A stretch of DNA of 7,247 nucleotides from Coriobacteriales bacterium (lineage in GTDB: Bacteria; Actinomycetota; Coriobacteriia; Coriobacteriales; UBA8131), in contig JAIRXA010000015.1 of assembly GCA_031268525.1 (NCBI GenBank), positions 1-7,247 on the forward strand. The letters run 5' to 3'. The stretch's first letter is position 1. Every line of letters starts with the position of its first letter. The position numbers were made by a program, and so were the translations under genes. Positions 6,407 to 7,247 of this stretch are shown here, piece by piece. The notes beneath the pieces were generated by a model. That model did no database searches. It saw only the letters and a list, made by a program, of their open reading frames with translations, and was not told the origin of the DNA.

Positions 6407-6433
6407 ATTCGTTTTATCAGCGGTTCAGGCTGG

Positions 6434-6462
6434 AGTATATGAGTCTGGATGCCGCCTGCTTC
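6434..6462 (-). promoter_or_regulatory. Weak candidate promoter upstream of ftsE
   Basis: On the minus strand TATACT (6439-6434) matches five of six bases of a sigma-70-type -10 and lies about 37 bases before the ftsE start. The hexamer 17 bases upstream, GAAGCA (6462-6457), matches the -35 consensus at only two positions, and there is no extended -10 TG. The gap between the transketolase gene and ftsE is where a promoter for the ftsEX operon would be expected. Confidence 0.3.
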
Positions 6463-6472
6463 GTTTGTAGTG

Positions 6473-6491
6473 GTCTCGGCGGCCCGCAGAC
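6473..6491 (-). other. GC-rich hairpin 15 bases after the transketolase stop, no U-tract
   Basis: The 19-base sequence can pair GTCT with AGAC and CGG with CCG around a GCCG tetraloop, with one bulged G. Its position just after the transketolase stop would suit an intrinsic terminator, but no run of U follows on the minus strand. It could be an RNA 3'-end stabiliser, part of a factor-dependent termination site, or chance in GC-rich DNA. Confidence 0.35.
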
Positions 6492-6506
6492 ACAGGGCAT
6501 ATGTCA

Positions 6507-7247
6507 TTATACCACACGTTGTACGATTGCCTGGGCGTCAAGTCCATAAGCACGAAAAAGCTCATCAAAACCGCCTGAGGTACCAAAGCGATCCTGCACA
6601 CCGATCCGTTCCAGGGGTTTGTGGATAAGGCCGGGGTGGGCAGCCAGCAGTGCGGCAACCGCCTCACCAAGGCCGCCGATGACCGAGTGTTCCTCGGCGG
6701 TGACAACAAAACCGGTTTTGCGCGCCGAAGCGAGAATCGTCTCCTCGTCGAGGGGCTTGATCGAGAAGGCGTCGATGACCTCGGCGCCTATACCCTGCGC
6801 CGCCAGGCGCTCGGCAGCCTCCAGCGCCAGCCCGACCTCGATACCGCAGGCGATGAGGCTCACGTCGCTGCCCTCGCGCAGCACGCGTGCCGCTCCCAGG
6901 GCAAAGCCGTCTGCCGTCGTATAGAGTTGCTCGACAGTGGCTCGTCCCATGCGCACATACACCGGTCCCGGTGTCTGCGCAGCAATGCGCAGTGCCGCCT
7001 TGGCGCTTGGGTAGTCGGCAGGAACGAGCACGCGCATATTCGGCACAACACGCATCAGTGCGATGTCCTCGATCATCTGATGGCTCCCGCCGTCAGAGCC
7101 CACACTGATGCCGGCATGAGTTGGAGCGATCTTCACATCGAGATTCGCGTAACAGACCGTATTGCGTATCTGGTCGTAGACACGTCCGGTACCAAAGACA
7201 GCGAACGACCCCGTGAAAACCGTCTTGCCGGCGAGCGCGAGCCCCGC
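6507..7247 (-). CDS. Transketolase C-terminal subunit, partial (N-terminal end cut by window edge)
   Basis: The frame is open from the window edge to TAA at 6507-6509, giving 246 residues of a transketolase C-terminal section. Transketolase moves two-carbon ketol units between sugar phosphates in the non-oxidative pentose phosphate pathway, using thiamine diphosphate. The visible part starts inside the pyrimidine-binding domain (FTGSFAVFGTGRVYDQIRNTV; THAGISVGSDGGSHQMIEDIALMR, with the conserved SHQ..ED), then a linker (GPVYVRMGRATVE) and the transketolase C-terminal domain (SLIACGIEVGLALEAAERL... ...VVTAEEHSVIGGLGEAVA...). The Glu that activates the cofactor lies upstream of the edge. Ending soon after the C-terminal domain, the length fits the split form, in which N- and C-terminal halves are separate genes; the N-terminal half would be expected just beyond 7247. 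An internal GTG at 7136 is not the start, since homology continues upstream to the edge. Related 1-deoxyxylulose-5-phosphate synthases are less likely given the motif wording. Confidence 0.92.
   Translation of the reverse strand, partial: AGLALAGKTVFTGSFAVFGTGRVYDQIRNTVCYANLDVKIAPTHAGISVGSDGGSHQMIEDIALMRVVPNMRVLVPADYPSAKAALRIAAQTPGPVYVRMGRATVEQLYTTADGFALGAARVLREGSDVSLIACGIEVGLALEAAERLAAQGIGAEVIDAFSIKPLDEETILASARKTGFVVTAEEHSVIGGLGEAVAALLAAHPGLIHKPLERIGVQDRFGTSGGFDELFRAYGLDAQAIVQRVV

Overview
The window is a compact, GC-rich (by eye) stretch of bacterial chromosome in which every supported gene lies on the minus strand, so transcription runs from high to low coordinates. No RNA gene, insertion sequence, phage gene or CRISPR array is visible. 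The gene set suggests an actinobacterial-type or Firmicutes-type lineage: a split transketolase, ftsE-ftsX followed directly by a membrane-anchored S41 C-terminal processing protease, then rnr. The split transketolase plus high GC is compatible with Coriobacteriia. That assignment is an inference from gene content and cannot be proved from the window.

Layout in transcription order. (1) 7247-6507 is the C-terminal part of a transketolase C-terminal subunit, cut by the window edge. (2) A 109-bp gap holds a GC-rich hairpin, a weak promoter-like -10 and the ftsE ribosome binding site. (3) 6397-5360 is ftsE, the divisome ABC ATPase, with an unusual N-terminal extension of about 114 residues that is probably disordered. 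(4) 5367-4462 is ftsX, the four-helix membrane partner, overlapping ftsE by 8 bp. (5) 4458-3121 is an S41 carboxy-terminal processing peptidase with an N-terminal membrane anchor, starting 3 bp after ftsX. (6) 3109-692 is rnr (RNase R / VacB family 3'-5' exoribonuclease), starting 11 bp after the protease. (7) After 57 bp, 634-1 is the N-terminal part of an M42 metallo-aminopeptidase, cut by the window edge. Short gaps and overlaps from ftsE to rnr, and probably to the M42 gene, suggest one operon.

How the genes may work together: FtsEX uses cytoplasmic ATP hydrolysis to change the extracytoplasmic face of FtsX, which in studied bacteria activates peptidoglycan hydrolases. The neighbouring S41 protease acts on the same side of the membrane and could process an envelope protein in the same pathway (inference). 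RNase R and the M42 peptidase are RNA and peptide turnover enzymes sharing the transcript.

The most distinctive feature is a set of in-frame tandem repeats inside otherwise conserved housekeeping genes. rnr carries three independent arrays: 12 units of 9 bp, 4 units of 15 bp and 8 units of 12 bp. Each unit length is a multiple of three and each array lies at a domain boundary or loop. ftsE has a pentapeptide-like repeat in its N-terminal extension, and the M42 gene has a small Gly/Thr repeat just before its metal-binding strand. This points to repeated in-frame expansion of linkers in this lineage. I found no clearly new multi-gene system.
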